In this document: positions 6,925 to 15,144 of the stretch, one piece after another | Numbering within the stretch: position 1 is the first letter of the stretch | Layout of the letters: each line of letters begins with the position of its first letter | Origin: Cupriavidus sp. P-10 | GTDB taxonomy: Bacteria > Pseudomonadota > Gammaproteobacteria > Burkholderiales > Burkholderiaceae | NCBI RefSeq assembly: GCF_003402535.2 | Contig: NZ_AP025171.1 | Coordinates: 1,674,001-1,738,000, forward strand | Direction: 5' to 3' | Length of the DNA stretch: 64,000 nucleotides | Translations under genes and position numbers: made by a program | The notes under the pieces: model-generated | The model's database searches: none | Seen by the model: only the letters and a program-made list of their open reading frames with translations | Told to the model about the DNA's origin: nothing

Positions 6925-9030
6925 ATGAATACGACTGCCTCCCTGGAAAGACTGTTGAACCCCCGTTCGGTCGCCGTTATCGGCGCTTCGGACGATCCCT
7001 CCCGTATCGGCGGACGGCCCATCGCCTCCATGCGCAAGCTTGGCTATGCGGGGCGCATCCTGCCGGTCAACCCCAACCGCCGTGAAGTGCAGGGCCTGCA
7101 GGCCTGGCCTTCGGTCGCCGCGTTGCCCGAAGTGCCCGACGTGGCCATTGTCGCCGTGCCCTCCGGCCAGGTGCTGGAAGTGGTGACGGCACTCGGCGAG
7201 CGCGGCGTGGCCGCGGCCATCCTGTTCAGCGCGGGCTTCGCCGAGGTCGGCGGCAGCGGCGTCGCCATGCAGGCCGAACTGGTGGCCGCGGCGCGGCGCA
7301 CCGGCATGCGCCTGCTGGGGCCGAATTCCCTGGGGCTGGTGAACCTGCATACCGGCTTTGTCGGCAGCTTCTCTTCGCTGGCGGGGCTCGACGACGTGCG
7401 CGCAGGCCGCGTCGGCATTGTCAGCCAGTCCGGCGCCTACGGCAGCCACCTGGTGTCGGCCATGGTCGATACCAACGTGGGCCTGTCCAACATCGTCATG
7501 ACCGGCAATGAGGCCGACCTGACCCTGGGCGAGATCGTCAGGCTGATGGTGGCCGATCCCAACACCGACGTGATCGCCCTGTACTCCGAAGGCATCAATG
7601 ATGGCGATGGCCTGGTCGAGGCGCTCAAGGCCGCGCGCGCGGCGCGCAAGCCGGTGGTGATGATGAAGGTCGGCCGCAGCAAAGTGGGCGGCGCCGCGGC
7701 GCAATCGCACACCGCATCGATTGCGGGCAACGATGCCGTGGTCGACGCCGTGCTCGAAGAGCTTGGCGTGGTGCGCGCCTACACCACCGAAGCCATGCTC
7801 GATATCGTGCGGCTGGCCACGCGCGGCGTATTCCCGGCGGATAACACGCTGGGCGTGATCACCGTCAGCGGTGGCGCCGGCGTGATCATCTCGGACGCGG
7901 CCGAGGAATACGGCGTGCCGGTACCGGAAATGCCCGCATCCGCCCAGGCCACGATGCTGAAGATGCTGCCGATCTGCGCCCCGCGCAACCCGGTGGACAC
8001 CACGGCCCAGTTCATCAACGACCCGACGCTGGTGAAGCCGTTCATGGAGATGATGCTCAACGAAGGCAGCTACCGCTCCATGCTGGGCTTCTTCAGCTAT
8101 GCCGGCACCACGGCCGAAGTGGCACCGGTGCTGCGCCAGCAGCTCTCCGAAGTACGCGCCGCCTGTCCGGACCGTCTCTACGTGCTGGTGCTGCGTGGCC
8201 CGCGCGAGGTGATGCGCAGCTACGAGGCAGAGGGTTTCACGGTATTCGAAGACCCGACCCGCGCCGTGGCCGCCATTGCAGCCATGGGCCGCTTCGGCCG
8301 CGCCTTCGCCATGCAGCCGCTGGCACCGGCACCAACGGGCGGCACGGTCACGCTGCCAGCGCAGACGCCGAGCGAGGCGCAGGCGAAGCAATTGCTGGCC
8401 GAAGCGGGCATCGCCAGCGCGCCGGAGCGCGCGTGCGGCGACGTCGGGAGCGCCGTGCTGGCCGCGCGCGAGATCGGCTATCCGGTGGTACTGAAGATCC
8501 TGTCCCCGGACATCCTGCATAAGTCAGAAATCGGTGGCGTACTGCTCGACGTGCGCGATGAAGCGGCGGTGCGCAGCGGCTTCGGCACGCTCATGGAACG
8601 CGCCCGTGCGGCCGCGCCGGACGCGCGCATCGAAGGCGTGCTGGTAGCCAGGCAGCTGGGCGGTGGCGTCGAATGCATCATGGGCATCAACCGCGACCCC
8701 GTGTTTGGCCCGATCGCGATGTTCGGCCTGGGCGGGGTGTTTGTCGAGGTACTGAAGGACGTGGTGTTCCACCGCTGTCCCTTCGGTGAAGACGTCGCCG
8801 AGGCCATGATCCGGTCGATCAAGGGTGCCCCGCTGCTGCTGGGCGCCCGTGGCCGGCCGGTGGCCGACATCCCCGCGCTGGCGCGCACGCTGTCGCGCCT
8901 GTCGGCATTCGCCGCCGCCGCAGGGCCGCGGCTGCAGTCGATCGACCTGAACCCCGTCTTTGCGATGCCGCAGGGTGAAGGGGCTTTTGCGGCAGACGCG
9001 GTCATCGAAATCAACGCGGACGCCACCTGA
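6925..9030 (+). CDS. ADP-forming acyl-CoA synthetase (acetyl-CoA synthetase/ligase family)
   Basis: The 701-residue protein has the full domain set of nucleoside-diphosphate-forming acyl-CoA synthetases: a CoA-binding Rossmann domain (NPRSVAVIGASDDPSRIGGR, residues about 12-31), succinyl-CoA-ligase-like domains with the phospho-histidine region VGGAAAQSHTASIAGND, and a C-terminal ATP-grasp domain from about residue 480 (GYPVVLKILSPDILHKSEIG, GVECIMGINRDPVFGPIAMF). It activates a carboxylic acid to its CoA ester with ATP giving ADP and phosphate. It closes the operon of Bug receptor, thiolase and DUF35 protein, so it probably activates the imported acid. The substrate is not deducible. Confidence 0.9.
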   Translation: MNTTASLERLLNPRSVAVIGASDDPSRIGGRPIASMRKLGYAGRILPVNPNRREVQGLQAWPSVAALPEVPDVAIVAVPSGQVLEVVTALGERGVAAAILFSAGFAEVGGSGVAMQAELVAAARRTGMRLLGPNSLGLVNLHTGFVGSFSSLAGLDDVRAGRVGIVSQSGAYGSHLVSAMVDTNVGLSNIVMTGNEADLTLGEIVRLMVADPNTDVIALYSEGINDGDGLVEALKAARAARKPVVMMKVGRSKVGGAAAQSHTASIAGNDAVVDAVLEELGVVRAYTTEAMLDIVRLATRGVFPADNTLGVITVSGGAGVIISDAAEEYGVPVPEMPASAQATMLKMLPICAPRNPVDTTAQFINDPTLVKPFMEMMLNEGSYRSMLGFFSYAGTTAEVAPVLRQQLSEVRAACPDRLYVLVLRGPREVMRSYEAEGFTVFEDPTRAVAAIAAMGRFGRAFAMQPLAPAPTGGTVTLPAQTPSEAQAKQLLAEAGIASAPERACGDVGSAVLAAREIGYPVVLKILSPDILHKSEIGGVLLDVRDEAAVRSGFGTLMERARAAAPDARIEGVLVARQLGGGVECIMGINRDPVFGPIAMFGLGGVFVEVLKDVVFHRCPFGEDVAEAMIRSIKGAPLLLGARGRPVADIPALARTLSRLSAFAAAAGPRLQSIDLNPVFAMPQGEGAFAADAVIEINADAT

Positions 9031-9060
9031 GCGGGCGAGGCCGGGGCCGCTGCGCGCGGC

Positions 9061-9105
9061 TTGACGAAGTTGCGCAACGCAACTATATTGGTTGCGTTGC
9101 GCAAC
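9061..9105. promoter_or_regulatory. Sigma70-type promoter inside a perfect inverted-repeat operator
   Basis: The 15-bp arms gttgcgcaacgcaac (9069-9083) and gttgcgttgcgcaac (9091-9105) are exact inverted repeats around a 7-base centre. A -35 element ttgacg (9061-9066) and a -10 element tatatt (9084-9089) are separated by 17 bases, so the -10 box occupies the centre of the palindrome. A repressor bound here would block polymerase directly. The MarR-type gene begins 17 bases downstream, which suggests autoregulation. Confidence 0.85.
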
Positions 9106-9122
9106 CCACATCAAGACAAGCC

Positions 9123-10094
9123 ATGCCCGCCGATTCCCCCGCCGCCCAACAAGAGGCAACCATCCTCGAACTGCGGGAGTTCTCCCGCCGTCTTGTCCGT
9201 GAACTGGGTTTCATGCGCTCTACCCTGGCGGGAAGCGACCTGGCCCCATCGGCGGTTCATGCCGTGCTGGAAATCGGCATGGCGCCAGGCGTTAGCGCGA
9301 AGGACCTGGGACAGACGCTCAGGCTCGACAAGTCAAATACCAGCAGGCAGCTTGCGAGGCTCGAATCCGAGGGATATGTGGAGCGCCGTGCCTCAGCCGA
9401 CGATGCGCGATCATCGGAGTTGTACCTGACAGCCGCCGGGAAAGAACTTCGGAGAAAAATCGACCGCTTCGCTACGGATCAGGTGTCGAACGCACTGCGG
9501 CGCATGGTGCCTTCTGACCAGCAGGCGCTGCTGCGTTCCCTTGCGCTCTACGCCGACGCACTGGCGCAAGACAACGCAAGCAAGCCGACCGGAGCAGAGA
9601 GCGGAACCTCGGGAATTCGCCAGGGCTATCAACCGGGCTGCATTGGCGATGTCGCAAGCCTCCATGCACGCTTCTATTCGGAGCATTGGGGCTTTGGCGC
9701 CTTCTTCGAGAAGCGCGTCGCAACCGAGCTTGCGGCGTTCGCGAGCACGCTGCCAGCGGAAGGCAAGGCACTCTGGCTTTACGTCGAAAATGGCCGTTCG
9801 CTCGCCTCGCTTGCGATTGACGGAGATACCGGGACCGGCGTCGCGCATCTGCGATGGTTTATCGTGGACGATTCGTTGCGTGGCTCCGGCATCGGGCGAC
9901 AGCTTATGTCGATCGCGATGGCCTTTGTCGACGAGCATTACAAGGAAACATACCTTTGGACGTTCAAGGGCCTGGATTCGGCGCGCCACTTGTATGAGGC
10001 GTTTGGCTTTGCGTTGGCCTCCGAATTCGAGGGAGACCAATGGGGGACCAGGGTCACCGAACAACGGTTTACCCGCGAAAAGTTACACGTGTAA
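9123..10094 (+). CDS. MarR-type regulator fused to a GNAT acetyltransferase
   Basis: The 323-residue protein has an N-terminal winged-helix MarR domain (about residues 15-150; VSAKDLGQTLRLDKSNTSRQ is the recognition region, followed by a wing SEGYVERRASADDARSSELY). The C-terminal part (about 160-315) is a GNAT acetyltransferase with the acetyl-CoA loop RGSGIGRQLMSIAM and the motif B segment DSARHLYEAFGFALASEFEG. MarR-GNAT fusions are known in several bacteria but few have characterised targets. Codon use is less GC-biased than in neighbouring operons, which hints at horizontal acquisition. The perfect palindrome over its promoter points to self-repression. Confidence 0.9.
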   Translation: MPADSPAAQQEATILELREFSRRLVRELGFMRSTLAGSDLAPSAVHAVLEIGMAPGVSAKDLGQTLRLDKSNTSRQLARLESEGYVERRASADDARSSELYLTAAGKELRRKIDRFATDQVSNALRRMVPSDQQALLRSLALYADALAQDNASKPTGAESGTSGIRQGYQPGCIGDVASLHARFYSEHWGFGAFFEKRVATELAAFASTLPAEGKALWLYVENGRSLASLAIDGDTGTGVAHLRWFIVDDSLRGSGIGRQLMSIAMAFVDEHYKETYLWTFKGLDSARHLYEAFGFALASEFEGDQWGTRVTEQRFTREKLHV

Positions 10095-10107
10095 AGGCGT
10101 AGACAGC

Positions 10108-10524
10108 CTATGGTCCCCCCATAGGCTGCTCATTTCGTATCACCAGTTCCACGAACCCCGAATCCGTATCGTACTCCCGCGCAAACCGATGCCCGGGAAG
10201 AAGCGCCAGCAATATCTCGGCAGTGGTACGGACCGTGCAGCCGGGTGCCACATGACCGCCGGACACCCGCCCGCGCTGGTCGGCAACCGACATATGCAAG
10301 TGGGCCCCATCTGGTGACAGCGATCCGGCGAGCGTCAGGATTTCCAGATCGCCACGCAACTCGGCAGGATCCTCGTTTCCGGCAAATCGCAGTTGTGCAA
10401 CGCTGAGGCTCCCGATGCCCTGGATGACGAAGGCCGCAGGCACCTTGAGCTGGCGCAGCGCGTCTTCCAGCGCGCCACGCAGATCGTCGCCGGGAGAGAG
10501 TCGCAGGGGATGTGCTTGCATCAC
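10108..10524 (-). CDS. PPC (DUF296) domain DNA-binding protein
   Basis: The 138-residue protein is a single PPC/DUF296 domain: RLSPGDDLRGALEDALRQL, AAFVIQGIGSLSVAQLRFAG, LEILTLAGSLSPDGAHLHMS and GRVSGGHVAPGCTVRTTAEI. In plants this domain trimerises in AT-hook proteins; bacterial stand-alone versions have a conserved glycine- and histidine-containing pocket and unknown function. It converges with the MarR-GNAT gene (13 bases between their ends) and lies downstream of the LysR gene on the same strand, so it might be cotranscribed with it. A G-run lies just before its start on the plus strand. Confidence 0.8.
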   Translation of the reverse strand: MMQAHPLRLSPGDDLRGALEDALRQLKVPAAFVIQGIGSLSVAQLRFAGNEDPAELRGDLEILTLAGSLSPDGAHLHMSVADQRGRVSGGHVAPGCTVRTTAEILLALLPGHRFAREYDTDSGFVELVIRNEQPMGGP

Positions 10525-10534
10525 GGAGATCCGG

Positions 10535-10560
10535 ATTGGGGGGGATTGGGGGGATTGGGG
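10535..10560 (+). repeat. G-run tract with potential to form a quadruplex
   Basis: Short att-separated runs of four to seven guanines occur on the plus strand just upstream of the PPC gene start at 10524. The spacing (G-run, att, G-run, att, G-run) resembles a two- to three-tetrad quadruplex. It could also simply be a slippage-prone low-complexity tract. Confidence 0.4.
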
Positions 10561-10600
10561 CTTCGGGGCAGTTTAGGGCCAGGTTGACCGGGCCGCCATC

Positions 10601-11527
10601 TCATTCCTGCTCGCCCGTTGTTTCACCGAACAACTCCTGCGTAAGCCCCCGCAGCCAGCGATTGCCCGGATCGTCATGCTGGCAGCGGTGCCAGTGTTGC
10701 CTGAGGTCGAAAGCGGGAATCGGAAACGGTGGCTGGAGGACCTGCACATCCGCGATGCGCGCGAACAGCTCGCCCACCGGCAGCGGCACCGTGACGACGA
10801 GGTCGGTCGATGCGACCACGAGCGGGATGCTCAGGAAATGCGGGGAGCGCAGCAGTTCGCGGCGCACGATGCCATGCTGCCGCAGGTATTCCTCGACGAT
10901 CTCCTGGCTACGGCTTTCGCTCTGGATCACGGCATGAGGTAGCGCACGGAACTGTTCCGCCGTCATGCGTCCCCTTGCGCTCGGATGGTCCCTTCGCGCC
11001 AAACACACGAACCCGTGCCGGAACAGGCGCTGCTGGAACACGTCCGAGCCGCCGAGGTCCGGGTAGTAGCCAATGGCCAGGTCGATCCTGCCGCGTTCGA
11101 GCTGATCCATGATGTCCGTGTGCCGCGCCGACACCGTGCGCACGTCCACATGGGGCGCCTCTTTCATCAGCCGGGCCAGCAGGCGCGGCAGGAATGCCGC
11201 TTCGCCCACGTCGGACAGGGCCAGCGTAAAGGTCCGGCGAGCCTGCGCGGGCTCGAAGCGCGGGGCCGTCAACAGATGCTCCCGCACCTGCGCCAGCACG
11301 CCCTGCACTACCGGCGCCAGCGTTACCGCGCGGGGCGACGGCTGCATCCCTTTTCGCACTTTCAGGAACAGCGGATCGCCGAGCTGGTCGCGCATCCGCT
11401 GCAACGCGTGCGACATGGCCGGCTGGCTCACGCCAACCTCCTCCGCCGCTCGCCCCAGGTGACCATGCCGCCACAGCGCGTCGAACACGCGCAGCAGGTT
11501 CATATCGAAGTTATCCATTTCGCTCAT
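10601..11527 (-). CDS. LysR-family regulator of the gentisate operon
   Basis: The start at 11527 gives a 308-residue protein whose HTH begins directly (FDMNLLRVFDALWRHGHLGR, then AAEEVGVSQPAMSHALQRMR), normal for LysR proteins. A longer frame to 11617 would add an atypical extension and overlap the control region. The effector domain runs from about residue 90 to the end. It is divergent from the transporter/3-hydroxybenzoate hydroxylase genes, the usual arrangement for a LysR activator (for example MhbR or NagR for gentisate pathways). The inducer would be 3-hydroxybenzoate or gentisate, which is inference. Confidence 0.85.
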   Translation of the reverse strand: MSEMDNFDMNLLRVFDALWRHGHLGRAAEEVGVSQPAMSHALQRMRDQLGDPLFLKVRKGMQPSPRAVTLAPVVQGVLAQVREHLLTAPRFEPAQARRTFTLALSDVGEAAFLPRLLARLMKEAPHVDVRTVSARHTDIMDQLERGRIDLAIGYYPDLGGSDVFQQRLFRHGFVCLARRDHPSARGRMTAEQFRALPHAVIQSESRSQEIVEEYLRQHGIVRRELLRSPHFLSIPLVVASTDLVVTVPLPVGELFARIADVQVLQPPFPIPAFDLRQHWHRCQHDDPGNRWLRGLTQELFGETTGEQE

Positions 11528-11541
11528 GACCGTCATTCCCG

Positions 11542-11560
11542 TCATTTGATTGCCGAATGA
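11542..11560. promoter_or_regulatory. LysR-type T-N11-A inverted repeat
   Basis: The inverted repeat TCATT (11542-11546), eight bases, then AATGA (11556-11560) fits the interrupted-dyad pattern bound by LysR regulators. It lies directly upstream of the chosen LysR start at 11527 and about 110 bases ahead of the divergent transporter gene. Binding has to be tested. Confidence 0.4.
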
Positions 11561-11667
11561 TAGGGAAGAAACGAGACTTCGGTCATCCGGATTGGCCCGT
11601 AGCGCGGCAAATGCCAACGGAACACGACCTGACTACAAGACATAGCACCGCGCATCCAAGGAGACAC

Positions 11668-13050
11668 ATGTACCCGCCCCCGATCAGCATTGCGTCGGTG
11701 ATCGACGCTCGGCCACTTGGCGCTTATCGCCTTCGCATCTTTATCGTCTGCTTCCTGATCGTGCTGATGGATGGCTTCGACACGCAGGCGATCGGCTTTG
11801 CGGCCAAGGCCATGTCATCCTCGCTCGACATTCCCATCGCACTTTTCGGGCAGGTCTTCTCCGCGGGCCTGCTGGGCGCCATGGTTGGCGCCTTCCTGCT
11901 CGGACCGCTTGCCGATCGCTTTGGCCGCCGCTGGCTGCTGGCGGCGTCCATCGTGATCTTTGCTGTGTTCTCGCTGCTGACGCCGCATGCGCCCACGCTG
12001 CCGGAACTGCTGCTGGTGCGCTTCGTCGCTGGCCTTGGCCTGGGTGGCGCGATTCCGAACCTGCTGGCGCTGTCCGCCGAATACACGCCGCGGCGCATGC
12101 GCGGCATGATGACCGGCGTGCTCTATGCCGGCTTCCCGCTGGGCGGTGCCGTGGGCGCTCTCGCCAGTTCGCACATCGTGCCGCACTACGGCTGGCCGGC
12201 ACTGTTTTATCTCGGCGGCGTGCTGCCGCTGGCGCTGGCTGTACTGGTCATCGTCGGCCTGCCGGAGTCGCTGCCGTTCCTGCTCAAGCGCAAGGGCGGC
12301 CAGGATGCCGTGCGAGCTATCGTCGCGCGCATCGCGGGCCGATCGTCCGCGCCCGACTGCAATGCGAGCTATGTCGACGCCGAGGAAAACGTGCGTGGCC
12401 TGCCCTTCCGGGAACTCCTGTCAGGTGGGCGTCTCGCTTCCACGCTGCTGCTCTGGACCGGCTTCTTCATGTGCTTTGTGCTCTTGATCGTGCTGGTGCT
12501 GTGGACGCCCGCGCTGCTGCGCGGCGAGGGCGTCGGCGAACACGATGCCGCGCTGGTGGTCGCCCTGATCAATCTCGGCAGCGTCGCCGGCACCGCCGCC
12601 GGGGGCCGCCTGGTGGACCGTTTCGGCCCGTACCTGACGCTGCCGCTGCTGTTCATGCTCGGCGCGCTCAGCGTGTCCGGCCTGGGTTACGTCACCGATT
12701 CGCTGGCCCCGCTTGCGATCGCCGCCACGCTGTGCGGCGTGTTCATGGGTGCCGGCAGTTCGGGCCTGCTGGGCCTGGCCGTGCTGAGCTACCCCAGCGG
12801 CATGCGCGCCACCGGGGTGGGCTGGGCGATGGCGCTGGGCCGCATGGGCCAGGTCACCGGCCCGCTCATCGTCGGCGCCTTGCTCGCCAGCGGCTTCAGC
12901 ATCAAGACCATCTTCCTGTGCAGTGCCGTTCCAGCCGCCATTGCCGCCGCCGCGATCCTGGTGCTGCGCGTGGCCCAGGCCGCGACCCCGGCTCACGGTG
13001 ACGCACCGGCCGAAAGGACCGCGCTGCCCGCGGCGCTGGACGGTCGCTGA
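11668..13050 (+). CDS. mhbT: MFS transporter, aromatic acid:H+ symporter (AAHS) family
   Basis: The start at 11668 follows an AAGGAG ribosome site at 11658-11663. The 460-residue product has 12 probable membrane segments and the AAHS signatures: LMDGFDTQAIGFAAKAM in the first helix, LLGPLADRFGRRWLL in the loop between helices 2 and 3, and the repeat GGRLVDRFGPYLTLPLLFML in the second half. AAHS proteins such as PcaK, BenK and MhbT import hydroxybenzoates with protons. It opens the gentisate operon, so 3-hydroxybenzoate or gentisate is the likely substrate. Its last codons are part of a decamer repeat array. Confidence 0.85.
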   Translation: MYPPPISIASVIDARPLGAYRLRIFIVCFLIVLMDGFDTQAIGFAAKAMSSSLDIPIALFGQVFSAGLLGAMVGAFLLGPLADRFGRRWLLAASIVIFAVFSLLTPHAPTLPELLLVRFVAGLGLGGAIPNLLALSAEYTPRRMRGMMTGVLYAGFPLGGAVGALASSHIVPHYGWPALFYLGGVLPLALAVLVIVGLPESLPFLLKRKGGQDAVRAIVARIAGRSSAPDCNASYVDAEENVRGLPFRELLSGGRLASTLLLWTGFFMCFVLLIVLVLWTPALLRGEGVGEHDAALVVALINLGSVAGTAAGGRLVDRFGPYLTLPLLFMLGALSVSGLGYVTDSLAPLAIAATLCGVFMGAGSSGLLGLAVLSYPSGMRATGVGWAMALGRMGQVTGPLIVGALLASGFSIKTIFLCSAVPAAIAAAAILVLRVAQAATPAHGDAPAERTALPAALDGR

Positions 13051-13098
13051 CGGTCGCTGACGGTCGCTATCGACCGCTATCGACCGCTATCGACCGCT
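13039..13098. repeat. Two sets of three decamer repeats forming a hairpin
   Basis: Three copies of gacggtcgct are followed at once by three copies of atcgaccgct. The core cggtcg of the first set is the reverse complement of cgaccg in the second set, so the array folds into a long stem with three paired hexamers. The stop codon of the transporter gene (13048-13050) is within the first set. It could act as a transcript-end or mRNA-stability element. There is no U-tract, so it is not a classical terminator. Confidence 0.75.
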
Positions 13099-13185
13099 AC
13101 CCCGCTTCCCTTCCATCCATTCGTTGTACGCGACGGCGGTCACGGCTCGTCGTGACCCGTGTCGCCTGAAGAAGCAAGGAGTCTC

Positions 13186-14385
13186 ATGCGTATTTCCACC
13201 CAATCCAACCCGGTGCTCGTCGTTGGCGGCGGCATCGGAGGCCTCGCGGCGGCGCTTGCGCTGGCGCGCGAGGGCTGTCATGTCAAGGTGCTGGAGCAGG
13301 CCAGCGTCATCGGTGAAATCGGTGCGGGCGTGCAGTTCGGCCCCAATGCCTTCGCCGCATTCGACGCGCTCGGCGTGGGCGAGCGCACGCGCGCGCATGC
13401 CGTCTACACCGATCACATGATGATGGTCGACGCCGTCGACGGCGGCACCATCGCCGACATTCCCGTTGGCGCGGCCTTTCGCAAGCGCTTCGGCAACCCG
13501 TATGCGGTCACGCATCGCGCCGACGTCCACAGCACGCTGCTCGAAGGCGTGCGCGAGACCGACCGGATCGAATTCGTCACCGCGACCCGCATTGTCGAGG
13601 TCAGTCAGTCGGACAGCGGCGTCACTGCGTTCGACGAACACGGCAACACCTATCGCGGCTGTGCCCTGGTTGCTGCCGACGGCGTGAAGTCCGCCATCCG
13701 CCAGCAACTGGTCGGCGATCCGCCGCGCGTATCCGGGCATGTGGTGTACCGCGCCGTGATCGATGCCGCGCAGTTCCCCCGCGACATGCAATGGAACGCG
13801 CCGGTGCTCTGGGTCGGGCCGAACTGCCATGTGGTGCATTACCCGGTCCGCGCCGGCGAGCAGTACAACCTTGTGGTGACCTTCCATAGCCGCCAGCAGG
13901 AGACCTGGGGCGTCAGCGACGGCAGCCAGGAAGAGGTGCTGTCCTACTTCCAGGGCATCGATGCCCGGCCCTTCGGCCTGCTGTCGCTGCCGCCGACGTG
14001 GCGCCGCTGGGCCACGGCAGACCGCGAGCCGATCGGCCAATGGACGCACGGCGCCATCACCATGCTCGGAGACGCCGCCCATCCGCTGCTGCAATACCTG
14101 GCACAGGGAGCCTGCATGGCCGTGGAAGACGCCGTCACGCTTGGCGCCGCGGTACGCGCCTGCGACGGCGACCTGCTGCGCGCGTTCTCGCTGTACCAGG
14201 ACGCCCGCATCACCCGCACGGCGCGCGTGGTGCTTTCCACCCGCGAGTTCGGCCGCCTGTGCCACGCATCCGGCGTGGAGCGGCTGGTGCGCAATGCCCT
14301 GTGGAAGGGCCGCTCGCCGGAGCGCTTCTACGACGCGCTGGAGTGGCTGTATGGCTGGAAGGCAGAGACCTGCCTGTCCGCCTGA
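13186..14385 (+). CDS. mhbM: 3-hydroxybenzoate 6-hydroxylase (FAD-dependent monooxygenase)
   Basis: The start at 13186 has AAGGAG just upstream and yields 399 residues. The FAD-binding motif GGGIGGLAAALALAREG is near residue 12, the DG motif (ALVAADGVKSAIRQ) near 160, and the second FAD motif ITMLGDAAHPLLQYLAQGAC near 290. The sequence LLQYLAQGACMAVEDAVTLG is characteristic of 3-hydroxybenzoate 6-hydroxylases and close salicylate hydroxylases. The neighbouring genes complete gentisate degradation, so para-hydroxylation of 3-hydroxybenzoate to gentisate with NADH and O2 is the best call. Salicylate 5-hydroxylation is unlikely because that enzyme is multicomponent. Confidence 0.88.
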   Translation: MRISTQSNPVLVVGGGIGGLAAALALAREGCHVKVLEQASVIGEIGAGVQFGPNAFAAFDALGVGERTRAHAVYTDHMMMVDAVDGGTIADIPVGAAFRKRFGNPYAVTHRADVHSTLLEGVRETDRIEFVTATRIVEVSQSDSGVTAFDEHGNTYRGCALVAADGVKSAIRQQLVGDPPRVSGHVVYRAVIDAAQFPRDMQWNAPVLWVGPNCHVVHYPVRAGEQYNLVVTFHSRQQETWGVSDGSQEEVLSYFQGIDARPFGLLSLPPTWRRWATADREPIGQWTHGAITMLGDAAHPLLQYLAQGACMAVEDAVTLGAAVRACDGDLLRAFSLYQDARITRTARVVLSTREFGRLCHASGVERLVRNALWKGRSPERFYDALEWLYGWKAETCLSA

Positions 14386-14432
14386 ACACCGCCATGCATG
14401 ACGAATCCCGATCCCGAAACCTGGAGTCCCAC

Positions 14433-15131
14433 ATGACCTTTGTCGTTCCGCCCGTTCCCACTGTCACCATTCCCGTCGCCGGTGGCAACGGCCAGTTTCC
14501 CGTGCGCCGCATCTACTGCGTCGGCCGCAACTACGCCGCGCACGTCCGCGAGATGGGCATGGACCCGAGCCGGGAAGCGCCCTTCTTCTTCTGCAAGCCT
14601 GCCGATGCGACCGTGGTCGCGCCGGAGGGCGCCGGCGCGCAGGTCGACTATCCGCCGGCGACCGGACAGTTCCATTTCGAGATCGAACTCGTGGCGGCGA
14701 TCGGCCGCGCGGGGCGCAACATTGCGGTCGAGGACGCCAATTCGCACATCTGGGGCTATGGGGTCGGCATCGACATGACGCGGCGCGACCTGCAGATCGC
14801 GGCGCGCGACCGCGGCCGACCCTGGGAGCCCGGCAAGGCCTTCGACCAGTCCGCGCCGGTCTCGCTGCTGCATCCCGCCACCGAGGTCGGCCATCCCGCC
14901 GGCGGCGCCATCTGGCTGCAGGTCGATGGCCAGGACCGCCAGCGCAGCAGCCTGGACAAGCTGATCTGGTCGGTGCCGGAAATCGTCGCCAACCTGTCGA
15001 CGCTGTTCGAACTGCAGCCCGGCGACCTGATCTTCACCGGCACCCCGGAGGGTGTCGGACCGGTAAGCAGCGGCGAGGTCATGCGTGGCGGCATCGACGG
15101 GCTCACCAGCATCGAAGTGCGTGTCGCGTGA
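14433..15131 (+). CDS. mhbH: Fumarylpyruvate hydrolase (FAH family)
   Basis: The 232-residue protein has the fumarylacetoacetate-hydrolase fold: VRRIYCVGRNYAAHVREMGM near the N-terminus, metal ligands in GQFHFEIELVAAIGRAGRN, WGYGVGIDMTRRDLQ, and the C-terminal LQPGDLIFTGTPEGVGPV. It hydrolyses fumarylpyruvate to fumarate and pyruvate, the last step of the glutathione-dependent gentisate route. Start at 14433 is preceded by CTGGAG. It is flanked by the hydroxylase and the isomerase in one operon. Confidence 0.9.
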   Translation: MTFVVPPVPTVTIPVAGGNGQFPVRRIYCVGRNYAAHVREMGMDPSREAPFFFCKPADATVVAPEGAGAQVDYPPATGQFHFEIELVAAIGRAGRNIAVEDANSHIWGYGVGIDMTRRDLQIAARDRGRPWEPGKAFDQSAPVSLLHPATEVGHPAGGAIWLQVDGQDRQRSSLDKLIWSVPEIVANLSTLFELQPGDLIFTGTPEGVGPVSSGEVMRGGIDGLTSIEVRVA

Positions 15132-15144
15132 AGGCGGGCTGACC

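Noticed and set aside
6436..8520. 694-codon minus-strand ORF
   Set aside because: Its translation is rich in His, Gly and Arg, typical of an antisense shadow, and the plus strand holds the DUF35 and acyl-CoA synthetase genes.
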